Part shown: positions 31,775 through 43,069 of the stretch, one piece after another
How the letters are laid out: each line of letters opens with the position of its first letter
How positions within the stretch are numbered: the stretch's first letter is position 1
DNA from: Phytophthora colocasiae
Taxonomy: Eukaryota > Oomycota > Peronosporomycetes > Peronosporales > Peronosporaceae
Assembly (NCBI GenBank): GCA_018806915.1
Contig: JAGKQI010000090.1
Span: forward strand, 62,001 to 126,000
Length of the DNA stretch: 64,000 nt
Reading direction: 5' to 3'
Position numbers and translations under genes: made by a program
The notes under the pieces: generated by a model
What the model saw: only the letters and a program-made list of their open reading frames with translations
The model's database searches: none
Told to the model about the DNA's origin: nothing

Positions 31775-32598
31775 GGCAGATGGTTCGGACCCAACGCAGC
31801 TCCCTTGCCCCGCACAACATCGATATGTCTATTTTTCTTAATTGCAATCGTTCGTACGTCGACATCACGCAATGCACTAAGCTCAAACCGGACGTTGCAC
31901 GCGAGAATATCCCGTCTAGCACCTTGTTAGAGCTCCAGGACGTATTTGAAAGCGATGTTGGGGTTCTTGAAGATTTATTTTCGCAAGCTAGTGTTGAGAA
32001 TGATGAGGAGACAAAGATAAATGAATAAACTAGTCGCCGTATGCGTGTTGGAAGCGATATTCTTCTTTGCTTTTTTGTCTTTTTAGCATACTTGACAACC
32101 ATAGCAATCCGTAGAGCACCTCTCGCAAACGTACTCTAGTGGTTAGATCTACTAGTAGCAGCACTTTTGGAAGATCGACTTGACTTGACAAATTGCGGCT
32201 CTTGTAGATCACTATTAAATTATTAACGCAATGAGAGATCCCAAGTCTTAACGGGAATGGATTTAGTCGGCTCATGTGTCGTCAACAAGTTTTTCATTGC
32301 TGAAACATTGTCAAAGACACAATCGCAAGCCATTCGTTCGATTTCCACCGGTGCAGGTGGTGCAGCAGCAACGAAATCGATGTTACGAGTGAAAGTGGGC
32401 CGTCGAAAGAGCCTGTAGCTGGATAGCCGAATCCTGTTGAGAAGTTTTTACAGTTTTTATTGGCTTCGTAAGTAAATCATGAGTTCCATTAAACTTGGTG
32501 ATACCAGAACGATGGACGGTTCATTGCTGAATGTAGTAATGCTAACACTCCGGTTACACAAGCTGAATTTCAATTTACGCTTGTCGTTTTGCCTTTCC

Positions 32599-33713
32599 TC
32601 ATTTTGTTTTCATGTCCGCAGCATTCGAACGCAAACATCGTTTTGATTTCGGTTTTAAAGGAGAGATGTGGCCTGCCGCTGCTTTGAGCTCTTTAGCACG
32701 AACACGAGCGCGGTCTGCAACTTCCTTTTGCGCCTGCATCCGAACGCGAGCTAGTACATTTGGCGCTTGGGTAGCACTGTCAGAGACGATCGCATTGCTG
32801 TTAGGGGCACTCAGACTCGGCTTGACAGTTGTTTCCCTCATCACATCATTTGCTTCAGCTCTTGCCGCTTTTTTTGCCACCACTATTGCTCCTCGTAGCC
32901 GTTCATCTAAATAATCGGTGAACTTCTTCTCTTGTTCCATCTGCCACTTTAAATTCTGTTGCTGAAACGTCTTTGCCACTTCTCAATCATGCCACTCACG
33001 GTCTTTAATACGTTTGATTCCACCCGATGTATAACACGGTCCTCCAAACCCGCCAGCAACTTCGTCAATCGTGAATCGCTTCCAGAAACAGCAAGGTTTT
33101 GTGCCTTAGCTACAGCGATATCAATAGTTTGCGGAAAGTTTTGCTCTAGATTGCTCATTCTAGTGTGCAATTGGTGCCGTTCCAATTCCGCTGTAGATTG
33201 TTGTTGAAGAACTCGCTGGTGTCCGCTGCTCATCTTATTCATTGCTGCTTCAACGGACTTCTCAATCCTCAGTGCTGCTTGCTCTTGAACGACTAAAAGT
33301 TCTCCCCGTATCTGCTCTTCCAGTACTCGGTGAACAGCATCTTGACTAGCAAGCTGAGCTTCGGCTAGAGCCCGTGCTTGTTGGAGGCTCGACTCCTGCA
33401 GCGTTGCCAGGAGGCCCTGAATACGGTCGTCAACGCGCCGTTCCAGAGCCGTTGGATCCCCATACGCCATGTTGATGGCACATACTAGAGCTTGGGTACG
33501 TGATTCAGCTTCGAGACGAGCTTCTGCCACACGCTCCTCAACATACTTCATCTGCTGCGCCTCTTGTTCTACTTGGCGGGCCGTTAGAGCTGCATGAACC
33601 TCCGTGAGACGGTTCGTTTGAGCAGATACATGCGCTAGTGCCATCCCCAATCGCTCACTGTTGACTGAGTAGTGCTCGGGGAGCTCGATGATAGGCATGT
33701 CATTGCCTTCCAT
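32599..33713 (-). CDS. Antisense coiled-coil ORF carried by the hAT element
   Basis: ATG at 33713 (MEGNDMPIIELPEHYS), reading toward the transposase. About 250 residues of Ala/Glu/Gln-rich helix (RQVEQEAQQMKYVEERVAEA, LQESSLQQARALAEAQL), then a frame change near 32975 and about 120 more residues (WQMEQEKKFTDYLDERLRGA, ending in a Lys/Arg-rich tail KPKSKRCLRSN). No enzyme motif. It lies inside the hAT termini and faces the transposase gene, so it is probably a second element-encoded protein, DNA-binding or transposition-accessory, rather than a host gene. The break may be a lesion. Confidence 0.55.
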
Positions 33714-34206
33714 GGCGCTACTTTTTATCTGCGCCCATGCCTCGGATCCAGATTGTAGCTTCAACGCAGCAATTATAACCAATCAAATTGTTGGGGCTCG
33801 TAAACAAAACTGGGCTCGCATAGACTAGAAGAGCTCGGTATTTGACAAATCTGGGCTCCTACGATTTGAAGTGCCTTGGTATTTTCTGGGAGCCCGGTTC
33901 CAGACAATTTTGGGCTCTTTTTTTTAGTAGAACCTGGGTTCGGGTTCGGTTCACCCCGCCCATGATAGCGCCGCAATCAATGTGTGATGACGACACTTGT
34001 TTAACTAGTATCAGTACATGGTCAAAATGATCCAAATCAGTATATTTAGCAAACGATCACAAAAGCTGCACGACAAATAAATGCATGCTATGGATAGTTC
34101 TTTACATAATGCGAGCATACGTGCCTACATGCACGAGGTCATTGATACTCACTCCAACGTAGGGTGTTGAACGTTTGGCAAGTAAAAGTCTGCAAGGTAT
34201 TGATTC

Positions 34207-34989
34207 TTAATCGATGAAAGTTGTTGACGCCCACACGTGAGATATTAAAGTGTCTTCCGAACACTTGGTGACGTGAGTGCAGTCATCATGAACGACGCCC
34301 AAGTGCATCACATTCCAGATAACACGAGATGTTCTCTCAGCGTCGAAAGGCATGAAACGATTCCGCTTGAACTCTACTGAAGCGAACGTTCCTTCGAAGC
34401 CTTCACGATGTACGTTAACCTCGTCAATATCTGGACCAGCCATGGACTTGCGAATGTCTTGGATAAAATAATCCAACTCGATTAATCTCTTGTGTAAGCG
34501 ATTCTGAAGATTTGAGAGAACTGTAGAGTTCAGTTGTAGTAGACTTTGGTTCTGTTGTTGAGCTTGAAGTGCTTTAGCTGCGAAACTGTTCGCCACAATG
34601 AGGTTGTGCTGCTTGATACGAGCCACGGACAAGACCGTTTGCAGATCGTGACAAGCTTTGTAACATCGCTCGAGTCGGTCTTTCAGCTGAGTGTTTTCTT
34701 CTTGAGCCGACTGACACTTCTGCTTCTCACTCACTGCGTCCTCTCTGAGCTGTTTCTGCTCTTCAGAGAGCCCCACGCCGGCTTTCATAAGTGCATATTG
34801 AGTTCTCCGCAGCTTCAGGAACATTACGCGCGTCTCCAAAGCCTGCGTCTCGGCTCGTAGTCGATGGAGCTCTTCCTTCCGACGTTTCCAGGACAGATTG
34901 GGCTTCTTTTTAGACGGCGCCAATGTCATGTCGCTCGGTTGCTTGAAACTGGAGCTGCTTGACAGCAGTGGTGACTCCGATACGTCCAT
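34207..34989 (-). pseudogene. A5: group A copy truncated at both ends
   Basis: The first ATG in frame is 34989 (MDVSESPLL), but family homology extends upstream to 35025, where the expected start codon reads TTG and the residues IIETILCGMDVSE fit the group A N-terminal motif position. Basic/heptad region LSWKRRKEELHRLRAETQAL, coiled coil, then the first half of the globular domain (RFMPFDAERTSRVIWNVMHL). A stop follows at THVWASTTFID-type sequence, losing roughly 130 C-terminal residues; the downstream DNA shows no more family sequence. Adjacent and similar to A6. Probably a pseudogene unless non-AUG initiation and a short product are tolerated. Confidence 0.75.
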
Positions 34990-35188
34990 TCCGCACAGAA
35001 TCGTTTCAATAATGCGTAGGTCCAAGCTACATTCATGTCTTATGCCGTTTGCGGCTGCGATGCTCGCAACGCCATAATCAAAGTGGCATAGTCTATCATC
35101 ACCAGCGGGTAAACTGCAGTGCAGTGCTTGATCTGTGGATAGGATAACAGTATGATGTCACACGCACATGTAGTTACTGTTTAACTTC

Positions 35189-36346
35189 CTACGCTAGTGA
35201 CGAGTCTAGTAGTCTGTTATCCAAAAGCTGGTTACGAGAGCTAAATGAAGGCACCACAACATCACTGACAGCCCTGGATAGCAACGAGGGTGTGTAGTTG
35301 TATGCGTCAGGCTCAGTATCGATCGTTTGAAGACACAGCGAAGTCTTTATCTGGCAAACTCTGGACGTAGGTCCATCCGATGCAACGTGAACAGGATAAA
35401 CTGCTGCCCACCCAGAGTCTCGCGTTACATGACGCCATTCGTTCAGGTGTTTCGGACGAGCTAGCCATTCCGTTACGGCCTCTACCAGCATCAAAAAGCC
35501 ATCGGGAATAGGGACACGTCTCATGATACACCGAGTGCGAATCTTCACACTCCCTCCACACTCTAAACTTTCCGTTAGACAACCTTCCGATGCTCTTGTG
35601 CTTTTCGAGCTTTTGGTGATACGAATACTGTTCTCATCCGATGCAACGCCCAACTTCATGATATCCCACATTGTTTCCGACGTTTTCATAGCGTCGAACG
35701 GAATCAAACGCGTTCTCTTGAGCTCCAGCGTCTCAGACTGAGACTCAGTAGCTTCTGTGTTGTTCATTCGATGCACTTGGACCTGGTCTGTATCAGTTTC
35801 GGGTGTGTGAACAAGCGTTTCCCTGATGATCGCCTCGAGTTTACCCAACCGCTCGTCCACTTTGCTCTCGAGCATGTCGAGACCCAATATGTTGAGGGCT
35901 GGGAGCTCGAAAATGGCTCTTGGAAGGCCAATGTTTGAGCTGTTCTGAGTCAAAAGTAGTCGGAGGGAAGCGCAAACCTGCGTACAATGTTGGAGTTTTG
36001 CCTTTAAGCGCTCGTTTTCTTCTTTAGCCTTTTGACACTGCTGTTTCTCGGTCTTCAGTGCGATCGCCCACTTCAATTGGCCCTGAGATACTCCGAAGGC
36101 AGCGTTCATCATTGCATTGTGAGTTCGTGCCAGACTCAGGAACGCCACGTGCATTCCTAAACGCTGCGCTTCAGCTCGAAGTCGTTCCAACTCCTCCTTC
36201 CGGCGCTTCCAGGTCGGACGGGTATTTGATACTGGCGATTTCTCTGTGCATCGTTTCTTGCTTCTGCTACTGCGTTTTATGGACTCAAACTGCATGTCAG
36301 CGACGTCGATCTCGCGTAGGAAGCTTTCGAGGACGTGCTGCTCCAT
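35189..36346 (-). CDS. A6: coiled-coil / START-like family protein (group A)
   Basis: Intronless, 385 aa, ATG at 36346 (the frame is open to 36391 through TTG only). N-terminal motif HVLESFLREIDVAD at residues 4-17, Lys/Arg/Ser linker, PTWKRRKEELERLRAEAQRL with W at 46, then a coil with EKQQCQKAKEENERLKAKLQ. Globular markers: RLIPFDAMKTSETMWDIMKL, MRRVPIPDGFLMLVEAVTEW, RDSGWAAVYPVH and VVVPSFSSRNQLLDNRLLDS. Complete relative to paralogs. Tandem with A5 in the same orientation. Confidence 0.87.
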   Translation of the reverse strand: MEQHVLESFLREIDVADMQFESIKRSSRSKKRCTEKSPVSNTRPTWKRRKEELERLRAEAQRLGMHVAFLSLARTHNAMMNAAFGVSQGQLKWAIALKTEKQQCQKAKEENERLKAKLQHCTQVCASLRLLLTQNSSNIGLPRAIFELPALNILGLDMLESKVDERLGKLEAIIRETLVHTPETDTDQVQVHRMNNTEATESQSETLELKRTRLIPFDAMKTSETMWDIMKLGVASDENSIRITKSSKSTRASEGCLTESLECGGSVKIRTRCIMRRVPIPDGFLMLVEAVTEWLARPKHLNEWRHVTRDSGWAAVYPVHVASDGPTSRVCQIKTSLCLQTIDTEPDAYNYTPSLLSRAVSDVVVPSFSSRNQLLDNRLLDSSLA

Positions 36347-36763
36347 GGTGATAGAAAGAGAGAGTGTGAAGGCTGCGACAAACGAGACCAATCCGCCGGG
36401 ATGTACAGGTGTTTACACCTGGACAGACGATAAGTGAAATTGGTGTTGTACCTCACGAGTTCATGGAAGTTCCGTTGTTTAACGAGCAATGCTCACGCTT
36501 TAGGGGCTGTTATCATCGACTAAAGCTGACATATTCTACAGGTAGAAGATATTGCTCTGTAATTGCACACATACACACCATTAGCAAAAGTCAAGTACAA
36601 TCTCGCCTAAGCTTCCAAACTCTCCAAAGTTACTTTCGCGTGGGGCTTTCATTCCAACACGGTGATCTCAACACTCGACGTTAAATCTTTGGGGTTACTT
36701 TGCTTGTCACGTTTCAAGGAACAGGGTATGCTTTAAACACAGAACTTCGCAAACCCCAGTCTA
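36347..36763. other. Upstream flank of A6
   Basis: No gene seen. Presumed A6 promoter; short frames only. The Tc1-like element begins at 36764. Confidence 0.5.
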
Positions 36764-37755
36764 CACCTTTTAACCTTCAAAATGTCAAAAAGAAAATTCA
36801 ATACGTCAAAACGTAAATTCAAAACGACACAGATAAAGAAGGGCGTCGATCCAAATTCTTATAATTCGGTTACAAAGGTTAATGACCAACAGGCATGTCG
36901 TTCATCTGGATAGCTGCTGCGTGAAACTTGAACGTGTGCAGCGAACAGTTGGAACAGAGCCGAGGAGTGATTGCCTACTCGATGAGTAGTTCTGCAGCCA
37001 TCAGAAGGTACTCCTCGCGATGCTCCTTGATTGTTCGATGCGGCGGTACTTGGAGGATTGCTTTGCGGTGCTGAGCCAAGAATCGCTTCACCATTGACTT
37101 GAAAACGGAGAAACAATTCTCGATCGGATTAAGCATGGGGGAATAAGGCCCCAGCCGAAGGAGTGCTGCGCCAGCAAACTCGTCTTCCTTGAAGACGTCT
37201 TCGACGTGAGTATGGCAAGGAGCATTATCAGCAACAATCACCACGTTGTCCAGCGATGAAGTAAGTAGGCGACGTGCTCTTCCGTGATCTTAGCGTTGCG
37301 TTTTCCACCACGAGGCTTTCTTGGCGACGCCTCCCAGTCATCGTTAGTTTGTGCTGCGGTAATCCAGCGGTATGCCGAGCGTAGATTAACGTCGCTTTTC
37401 ACCGCAACATCCTTCCAGTCTTTGCCAGCATTGGCGGCGCGCAGAACGCGCTTGATGGTTGCTTCATCGTACAGCATAGAAGATTCGTAGTGGAGGGTAG
37501 CTTGCTTCTTGAACGTAGTATTAGAGAATGTGTTAGGACCACGGAAGCGTGGGGCGATTGTTGGATGGAGCGCTAGAATCAACACCGTCCAGCAGTTTTG
37601 GCGCCGTTCCTTCCCGCCATTAAAAACCCCTTTAGTTGATAATACCCTGTCTTTAGTGATGACAATATAATATTGGTTTTGTACGCCTGTGTCGTTTTGA
37701 ATTTACGTTTTGACGTATTGAATTTTCTTTTTGACATTTTGAAGGTTAAAAGGTG
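36764..37755 (-). mobile_element. Tc1/mariner-type element with 69-bp perfect inverted repeats
   Basis: TA at 36762-36763 and 37756-37757 flank identical inverted repeats at 36764-36832 and 37687-37755 that begin CACCTTTTAACCTTCAAAAT. Total 992 bp. It encodes only parts of a transposase, so it is an internally deleted, non-autonomous copy. Perfect repeat identity indicates recent mobilisation in trans. Confidence 0.93.
36975..37477 (-). pseudogene. Tc1-like transposase remnant, catalytic core deleted
   Basis: ATG at 37477 starts a helix-turn-helix part (LYDEATIKRVLRAANAGKDW, SDVNLRSAYRWITAAQ, PRGGKRNAKITEEHVAYLL). It is directly followed, in another frame near 37240, by the end of the catalytic domain with the second and third acidic motifs (VVIVADNAPCHTHVEDVF and LGPYSPMLNPIENCFSVFKS). 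The intervening segment with the first catalytic Asp is missing, consistent with an internal deletion. Confidence 0.85.
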
Positions 37756-38195
37756 TACTGATACCGAGCTGGGCCATGTCATTTGACTTCAAGACGCGCA
37801 AAAAGCGAGGATCTAACTTGCGCACTGGAAAGGAAGCCTGTGGCCCACACTGTTGTTAATCCAGAGATTGGCACGGAGCTGTGTCGAGTTATCCCCAAGT
37901 TCTCGATCTTGCTTATGATACATGCGCTGATCTACAGCTATGAACTCAGGACACCAACTCGTAGATAATTGCTGCTAGATTCATCTAAGTGGAATTGACT
38001 ACTTGAAAACCTGGTCCATATCAAACAGTGCTTATCTAAGACTTCTTGAAATCACGACTCCACTGACATTTCGAGATAGAAGCGAGTCCTCGCTAGCAGA
38101 TCCCTCATCTCCGAAACGCATCAGCGTCTGTGTTTGGCAGAGTTTTGAGCTGGTGACAACTGGACGTACTGTGGCCCATCCGGAATCACTGGTTA

Positions 38196-39415
38196 CTTCT
38201 CCGGTCCACCGTACTATCGCCCATTAGGTTTTTTGGCGAGCCACACAAAATTGTTAGCAGTATTTGATTGGTAAAAAATAACTTGTCTTGCTGTTTTTGT
38301 TTGGCGCCTAATCTGAAGCTTTGACATGCATAACTTTTCGCGCGCTTTCACTGTCGCCAACCACTGCTGTCGGCGTTGCCGCCAACACTAAACTCAATTC
38401 ACTATTCCTTTCACCCTGGACTTCACAAACAACGCCAGCATGCCTCGCCGTCGAAACCAGACCGACCTTACCCCACACGTCAATGTGGTCGTAGCGCTAT
38501 ATGTTGCAGGTAGAAAGACAAGAACAATTAAGGTGCAGCAAGACAACGCTGGTCCACATGTACGAGTTGACAGCGCCGACATCGTCGAGGCAGGCCAGGC
38601 AGAGGGCTGGGATATCGAAATGGTCTGTCAGCCTCCCCGGTCACCCGACAATAACGTACTAGACCTCGGTTTTTTTCATTCACTACAATCCTTGCAGTAC
38701 AAGACCCCCACGTTCGATACCGACGGCCTAATTGCTGCCGTGAAGGACTCATGTGCTAAGGTAAGCTACCATACTTTAGATAAGTGCTGTTTGACATTAC
38801 AAAAAGTACTAGGTTTGGTCATTGGGTGCAAGGGGGGCAATGACTACAGCCTACCACGCGTGCAGAAGTTCCACATGCGCAACGGAACGTCACCGATTGC
38901 GTTGCCAGTTGCAGACAGCATAGTTGCTAATGGCTACCGTCACTTATGCCAATCACAGCTTACAGTCTAATTTGAGGGTTCAAAAAAATAAATCGCCGTC
39001 TTATTCTTCACTTCGCGATGATTGGCGTATTTAATTCCGCTGGCTTGGTAACTAGGTGCCATGCTGCAATAAAACATCGCTGGCGCGCGATCAATTTTAG
39101 CCCATTGAAGCGTTTACAGACAATATCGGTTTGCCAGGACGGAGTCAATTAGCCCCTACCGCTCGTGTAAAAGTGCGATTGATTATCGCTAAAATTGACC
39201 GAATTACGAAATTTAACCTTACGGCTCCTCTCAGACGCAAGACAAAAGTTATTCTAACACCATTCAAACGAAGGCTCCGTTTCAGCAGGAAGTCCGGGAG
39301 CACATACCTTGCGCCTTCAGCTTTCTAATGGTGTGCTCCATGCTTGCTAACTCTAAAAACTTTTTCCGCTATGCCCACTTTTTAGAAATGTCGATAGTAC
39401 GGTGGACCGGAGAAG
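38196..39415 (+). mobile_element. Mariner-like element inserted in A7
   Basis: TA at 38194-38195 and 39416-39417; 24-bp perfect inverted repeats starting CTTCTCCGGTCCACC. 1,220 bp with a partial transposase on the plus strand. Removing it joins the A7 frame across a single TA. Confidence 0.92.
38440..38970 (+). pseudogene. Mariner-like transposase, internally deleted
   Basis: ATG at 38440 (MPRRRNQTDLTPHVN), 176 aa. Jumps from a short N-terminus straight to the middle of the catalytic domain: IKVQQDNAGPHV (second acidic residue) and PPRSPDNNVLDLGFFHSLQS (third, D-x-N-V-L-D-L-G type), then LQKVLGLVIGCKGGNDYSLP. The DNA-binding domain and first catalytic Asp are missing. The open frame despite the deletion suggests a recent event. 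Confidence 0.82.
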
Positions 39416-40190
39416 TACGAAGTTCCAAATGATCGAAGACGACGGGTACGCACACCGTTTGGCTAGTGTCTCGACTTGAAGCACAAACCCACCAGGAACT
39501 ACAATGGATTTTACCAGGCAATACGCACGGATATCCACACTACCGCCGCAGTCGAGAGGGTACGCAAAACAAGCTTCAGTAGCCAACATACTATTTTGAA
39601 CGTCCAGTGACACGACTTGCTCAATGACGTTCCAGGCCACGTTGGACATTCGTTCGGCACTAATCGTACTTGAACTCAATTGATTCTTCATCTTTACGAA
39701 TCACTTGGAACGTGTTCTTTGTCGGCCAACCATTGAATAAATTTTCCATCTTGTCCTGTCGTTCTACCAGCCGAAGTTCCAGTTTGTCGAAGAGTCCACT
39801 TGCATTTGACTGTCAAACCTCATTTCGATTGTCAGAGCTCCCGCTGCTAGTGAATTTGCCGTTAGAAGTTCTGTATTGTCAGCTTGAGCTTGAGTGACGC
39901 AGGTCTGCAAAGACGCAATAGTCTGCGCCAGCTTGGCCTTTAACTCGCTATTCTCTTCGAAAGCTTGTCCTTGTCTATCACTAAGAGCTGTCGCTTTCCA
40001 GAGTTTTTGGCCTTCTGAGACTTGATGAGAGCATTTTCACTAGAGTTTGTTGGGCTTTAAAGACTGTAAATAAACCTGCAGCTCCATTGCCTCTTTTTCG
40101 AAGTCGCTGCAGATCTTCCTTACGTCGTCTCCATGTTTGGTTCGTTTTGGGTTTCTTCTTCTGATCTTGGACAATCAATTTTTGGGCCAT

Positions 40191-40611
40191 GTGATTAATG
40201 ATGAAATACAGTAGCAGTGATGATCACTGCTACTATCACTGTGATCACCTTGCTGGTCATCTGTGTGGAAGCATAGATTGTAGCTGAGTACCGGATGGAG
40301 GGCACCGCTTTCGCAATTTCTGTTGACGCTTGGATTTCTGGCCTGTCATCTGACTCACACACATCGACGCAGCCCAGTAATGCGTTACCAGCTATCCTGT
40401 TGCTGTAGATTTTTTTTGTTGGTCGCACGCGGCACCGCTAGTACCTGTACCTCACAGTACGGCATTAGAAAACATAATATGTTATTATCTCAAATGTATC
40501 CTTGAATCGAGACCGACTCGTATCTCCAGAAGCACTTCGGTTCAATAGTTTTGCTTTCAGCTAGAGTTCAGCAGCTCGAAACTACAATTGTAGTTATTGA
40601 ACACACTTCAA
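40191..40611. other. A7-A8 intergenic region
   Basis: No gene recognised. Contains a short tandem/inverted CAGTGATGATCACTGCTACTATCACTG stretch near 40213-40240 (only its AGTGATGATCACT core is palindromic). Confidence 0.4.
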
Positions 40612-41686
40612 TTATTTAGCAAGCGTTGAGTCGAGGAGTGCGTTATCTAAAACTTGACGTCGCTCTTTCATGATTCGTTGAGTGAACGACACTACGGCAT
40701 CGCTGACTTTGTCGTTGAGCAATGGGAGAGTCGCAACTTGCTCGTGATCAGCAGTAGCCGACCTCATTTGAGCCATTATCTGTGTTTGGCACATATCGGA
40801 GCTCAACCCTTCAGTTCCTGGGTAGACGATCCCCCATCCTGAATCTTGTGTTACATGAGTCCACTTGGCAAAATTACTCGGGGACGCCAGCCATTCCGTA
40901 AACCCTTCAGCCATCACCATAAATCCTCCAGGAATGGCAACAGGCTTCATCAAGCAACACGCCCGTACTTCCACACTGCCTCCACATTTTAACGGGTGGG
41001 TGAAATGAGCTTCGGACGCTAACACCTCGCCCGAAAGACCACAAACTCTAGCACTTTCGTTGCTCGGAAACGCTCCAAGCTTCAGCATGACATCCCAAGC
41101 GATCGACGAAGTCTTGTCAGCACTAAACGGCAATAGTTGTGTGTCCTTGTACTCGATCGTAGCGGTGGAGTCGTCGAGACCTTCTCGGAGTATTCGGATC
41201 TCGTTTGAATCATGCATAACTGGATCAACTCGAGAGGTGAAGAAAATAGTTAAAACTTCTTGACTCCTCGCATCCATCCGGGCTTTAAGCGCAGTGAAGT
41301 TGACAGGGCTGGACAGTTTGAAGTCTATTTTCACAAGTAGTGAGCGTGGTGACTGGAAAATGTTTTGGTTGACACTCGCTTGAGTCAACGTGGACTGAAG
41401 AGCCTTGTAGTTCTCCTCGTACTTCGTCAACTTCCGTTTCAATCGCTTGTTCTCATCGTCTGTCATTTGTCGCTTCTTTCTCTCGGACAACGCCGTTGTC
41501 TTCCACTTCTGCAGCTCAGGCGAGTGACCGAAGCATTCGCCCAGGAGCTCATCGTGGAGTTTTTTTTATCTGTAGAGCTCGTAAGTAACCTTCCAGATCG
41601 AACACCTCCTTTCGAAGACACTGGAGCTCCTCCTTTCGCCGCTTCCACGTTGGGTTCATCGGGTTCTTCGTAAGCGATGGAGACAT
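40612..41686 (-). pseudogene. A8: group A copy with one frame break in a T8/A8 run
   Basis: ATG at 41686 (MSPSLTKNPMNPTWKRRK). PTWKRRKEELQCLRKEVFDL starts the coil; the frame breaks in the eight-base homopolymer at 41560-41567 and continues in the next frame (HDELLGECFGHSPEL, then KKRQMTDDENKRLKRKLTKY). The globular domain is complete: QLLPFSADKTSSIAWDVMLK, LMKPVAIPGGFMVMAEGFTE, TQDSGWGIVYPGTE and VVSFTQRIMKERRQVLDNAL. One indel in a homopolymer is the only defect, so this may be an intact gene with a sequencing error. The N-terminal acidic motif is missing, as in A7. Confidence 0.78.
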
Positions 41687-41807
41687 GACGCGTACTAGTA
41701 CTACCTCTGTGCGGAAAATAATGAGCATTTTAAAAAAAATTGCGCAGCGCTCCGCCTCGTTTTGGGAGTTATTAGATTTGCAGAGGAGCTATGCGTTTGT
41801 GTTGAGC

Positions 41808-42666
41808 TTATAGATTGGTTGGTTTTTTACTCGGAAAAAAATATCGGTTGAAAACCGGTTTAAAAACGGTCTTCTATCGGGCGACTGGTTCATTAACCAT
41901 TGAGACAAGGCAGCGGCTGAGTTAACCACGGTAAGCATTTGGACAGCAAGTAGTCTCCTGGAGGTGTGCAGTACCTAATTCAAAGTTTCATGTTTGTGGG
42001 GATGTACCAGGTGACGTGGGCTACAACTTATAATACTCCGTGTCGAGTGTCAGTGAGAAATGCGTCATAAAGCGCAAGGCGTTGCTTGCAGAAGGACGTG
42101 TGTAAGCGTATGTCAAGAGGAGCCTCGCAAACTCTCAATTCCCATCAAGCGACAATCTACCTGGATGTTTGATCACAAAGACTTTTCACCTGCGCGAACT
42201 ACATGCTCTAGTGTCGGTGGAGGTTCGTAAAGCTGCCAAGCCACGTCTGAATCACTGATATGAAGACCTCTTACGCATTATCGACGCCATGCGAGCTGAA
42301 ACTACAACGGATTAGTCGGTGAAGAATGGAGGACGTTAGGCTGAGATTGCACAATGAAATTGCTAGTCTCCTCCCGTATCAAGGGTATGAATTTTACTTC
42401 GCATCAGGTTTGTTGTTTTAGTCAGAGTGAATCAAATGTATTGTTATAGATGTAGTGACAAGAATGTGTCCACAGGAATTTCCTATCGTGATCGTGTGTA
42501 GCTCGTACCGAGAAGAGAATATTTGCCGTTTAAAGTGACCAAGTGCTATCCGCCTAATCGTCGTGAAGGACGCCAGCTGAATAAACAACCGAAAAAAAAA
42601 CCAAAAAAGCAGAATAACTAACTTGTTGGATTTAAAAAGGAAATAATTATAAAAAACCATTCCATA
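41808..42666. mobile_element. Unclassified 859-bp insertion in element M
   Basis: GTTGAGC at 41801-41807 is duplicated at 42667-42673, and sequence outside matches copy P continuously. Imperfect inverted ends: TATAGATTGGTTGGTTTTTT against TATGGAATGGTTTTTTATAA reversed. AT-rich interior with no recognisable ORF. Family unknown; the 7-bp duplication is close to, but not, the 8 bp of hAT. Confidence 0.6.
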
Positions 42667-43069
42667 GTTGAGCTGCTGACAAAACCAATTTGTGAGCGTA
42701 CGTGCTCCGCCACATTAGAAGTACTTCTAGTAGTAAAACGGATCAAACTCAGACGTCGTTGACGTCTCACGAGCAGTTAATGCGTCTGGAACATCAACAG
42801 GAGTTGTCAATACAGAAAAGGAGAGTGCCATAGCCGCCTGCTGTGCTATGGCAAGCGCTGCCCAACCTTCTTTACGTAAAACCACTTTTCGTCGATGTGG
42901 ACCACGTCGTGCATTGCGTCGAACTTGTAGGTTCCATCAAGCTGAGGGGTTCATGCAGAACTGGGGCCTCTTGAGGCGATGCAAAGGGGTGAGCAGTGGA
43001 CGAGTTTGTCTTAGCGCACGGCGTAGGAAGCCCTCCTTCACGAGTTGTTGCACGAGATATGAGCTCACG

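Larger units (their letters stand above)
28692..32028 (+). pseudogene. hAT transposase, frame-broken and split by a nested element
   Basis: ATG at 28692. A BED-finger-like N-terminal region has WICLATQACRDQNKH and ...SKAAKHLREAHG (C-C-H-H spacing). The RNase H-like domain follows with FTIVADFWTSKPKSTKFLGL and LHGSTTDGGPDVKWMMRTGL, then WEWCLPHLTHAATKWACG. A frame change lies near 29715-29745, with the coding sequence continuing in the frame of 29840-30784 (KALKK region, EDVLQFWSRQSEERSYRI, SSSAQLERDFGEAGQM dimerisation motif). The nested hAT interrupts at 30784; the frame resumes exactly at 31783 (SLAPHNIDMSIFLNCNRSYV) and ends at 32026-32028. Inactive as read. Confidence 0.88.
28504..33964 (+). 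mobile_element. hAT DNA transposon, 5.46 kb, with nested hAT
   Basis: Flanked by the 8-bp duplication ATAGCGCC at 28496-28503 and 33965-33972, the hAT signature. Terminal inverted repeats read CATGGGCAGGACGAACCGAG and CATGGGCGGGGTGAACCGAA from the two ends. Subterminal regions share repeated AAATCTGGGCTCCT and TTTTGGGCTCT motifs in inverse orientation. It carries a plus-strand transposase and a minus-strand coiled-coil ORF. A smaller hAT element sits inside the transposase. Confidence 0.93.
38032..40190 (-). pseudogene. A7: decayed group A copy split by a mariner-like element
   Basis: ATG at 40190 (MAQKLIVQDQ); the usual N-terminal motif is absent. TWRRRKEDLQRLRK opens the coil, after which the frame changes several times. 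The globular part is readable in pieces (SAERMSNVAWNVIEQVV, LVKSIVVPGGFVLQVETLAK). At 39416 the mariner-like element interrupts; beyond it, at 38195-38032, the family sequence continues in frame across the TA (TSDSGWATVRPVVTSSK, LCQTQTLMRF, VSGVVISRSLR, stop at 38032). Dead gene with both decay and insertion. Confidence 0.8.
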
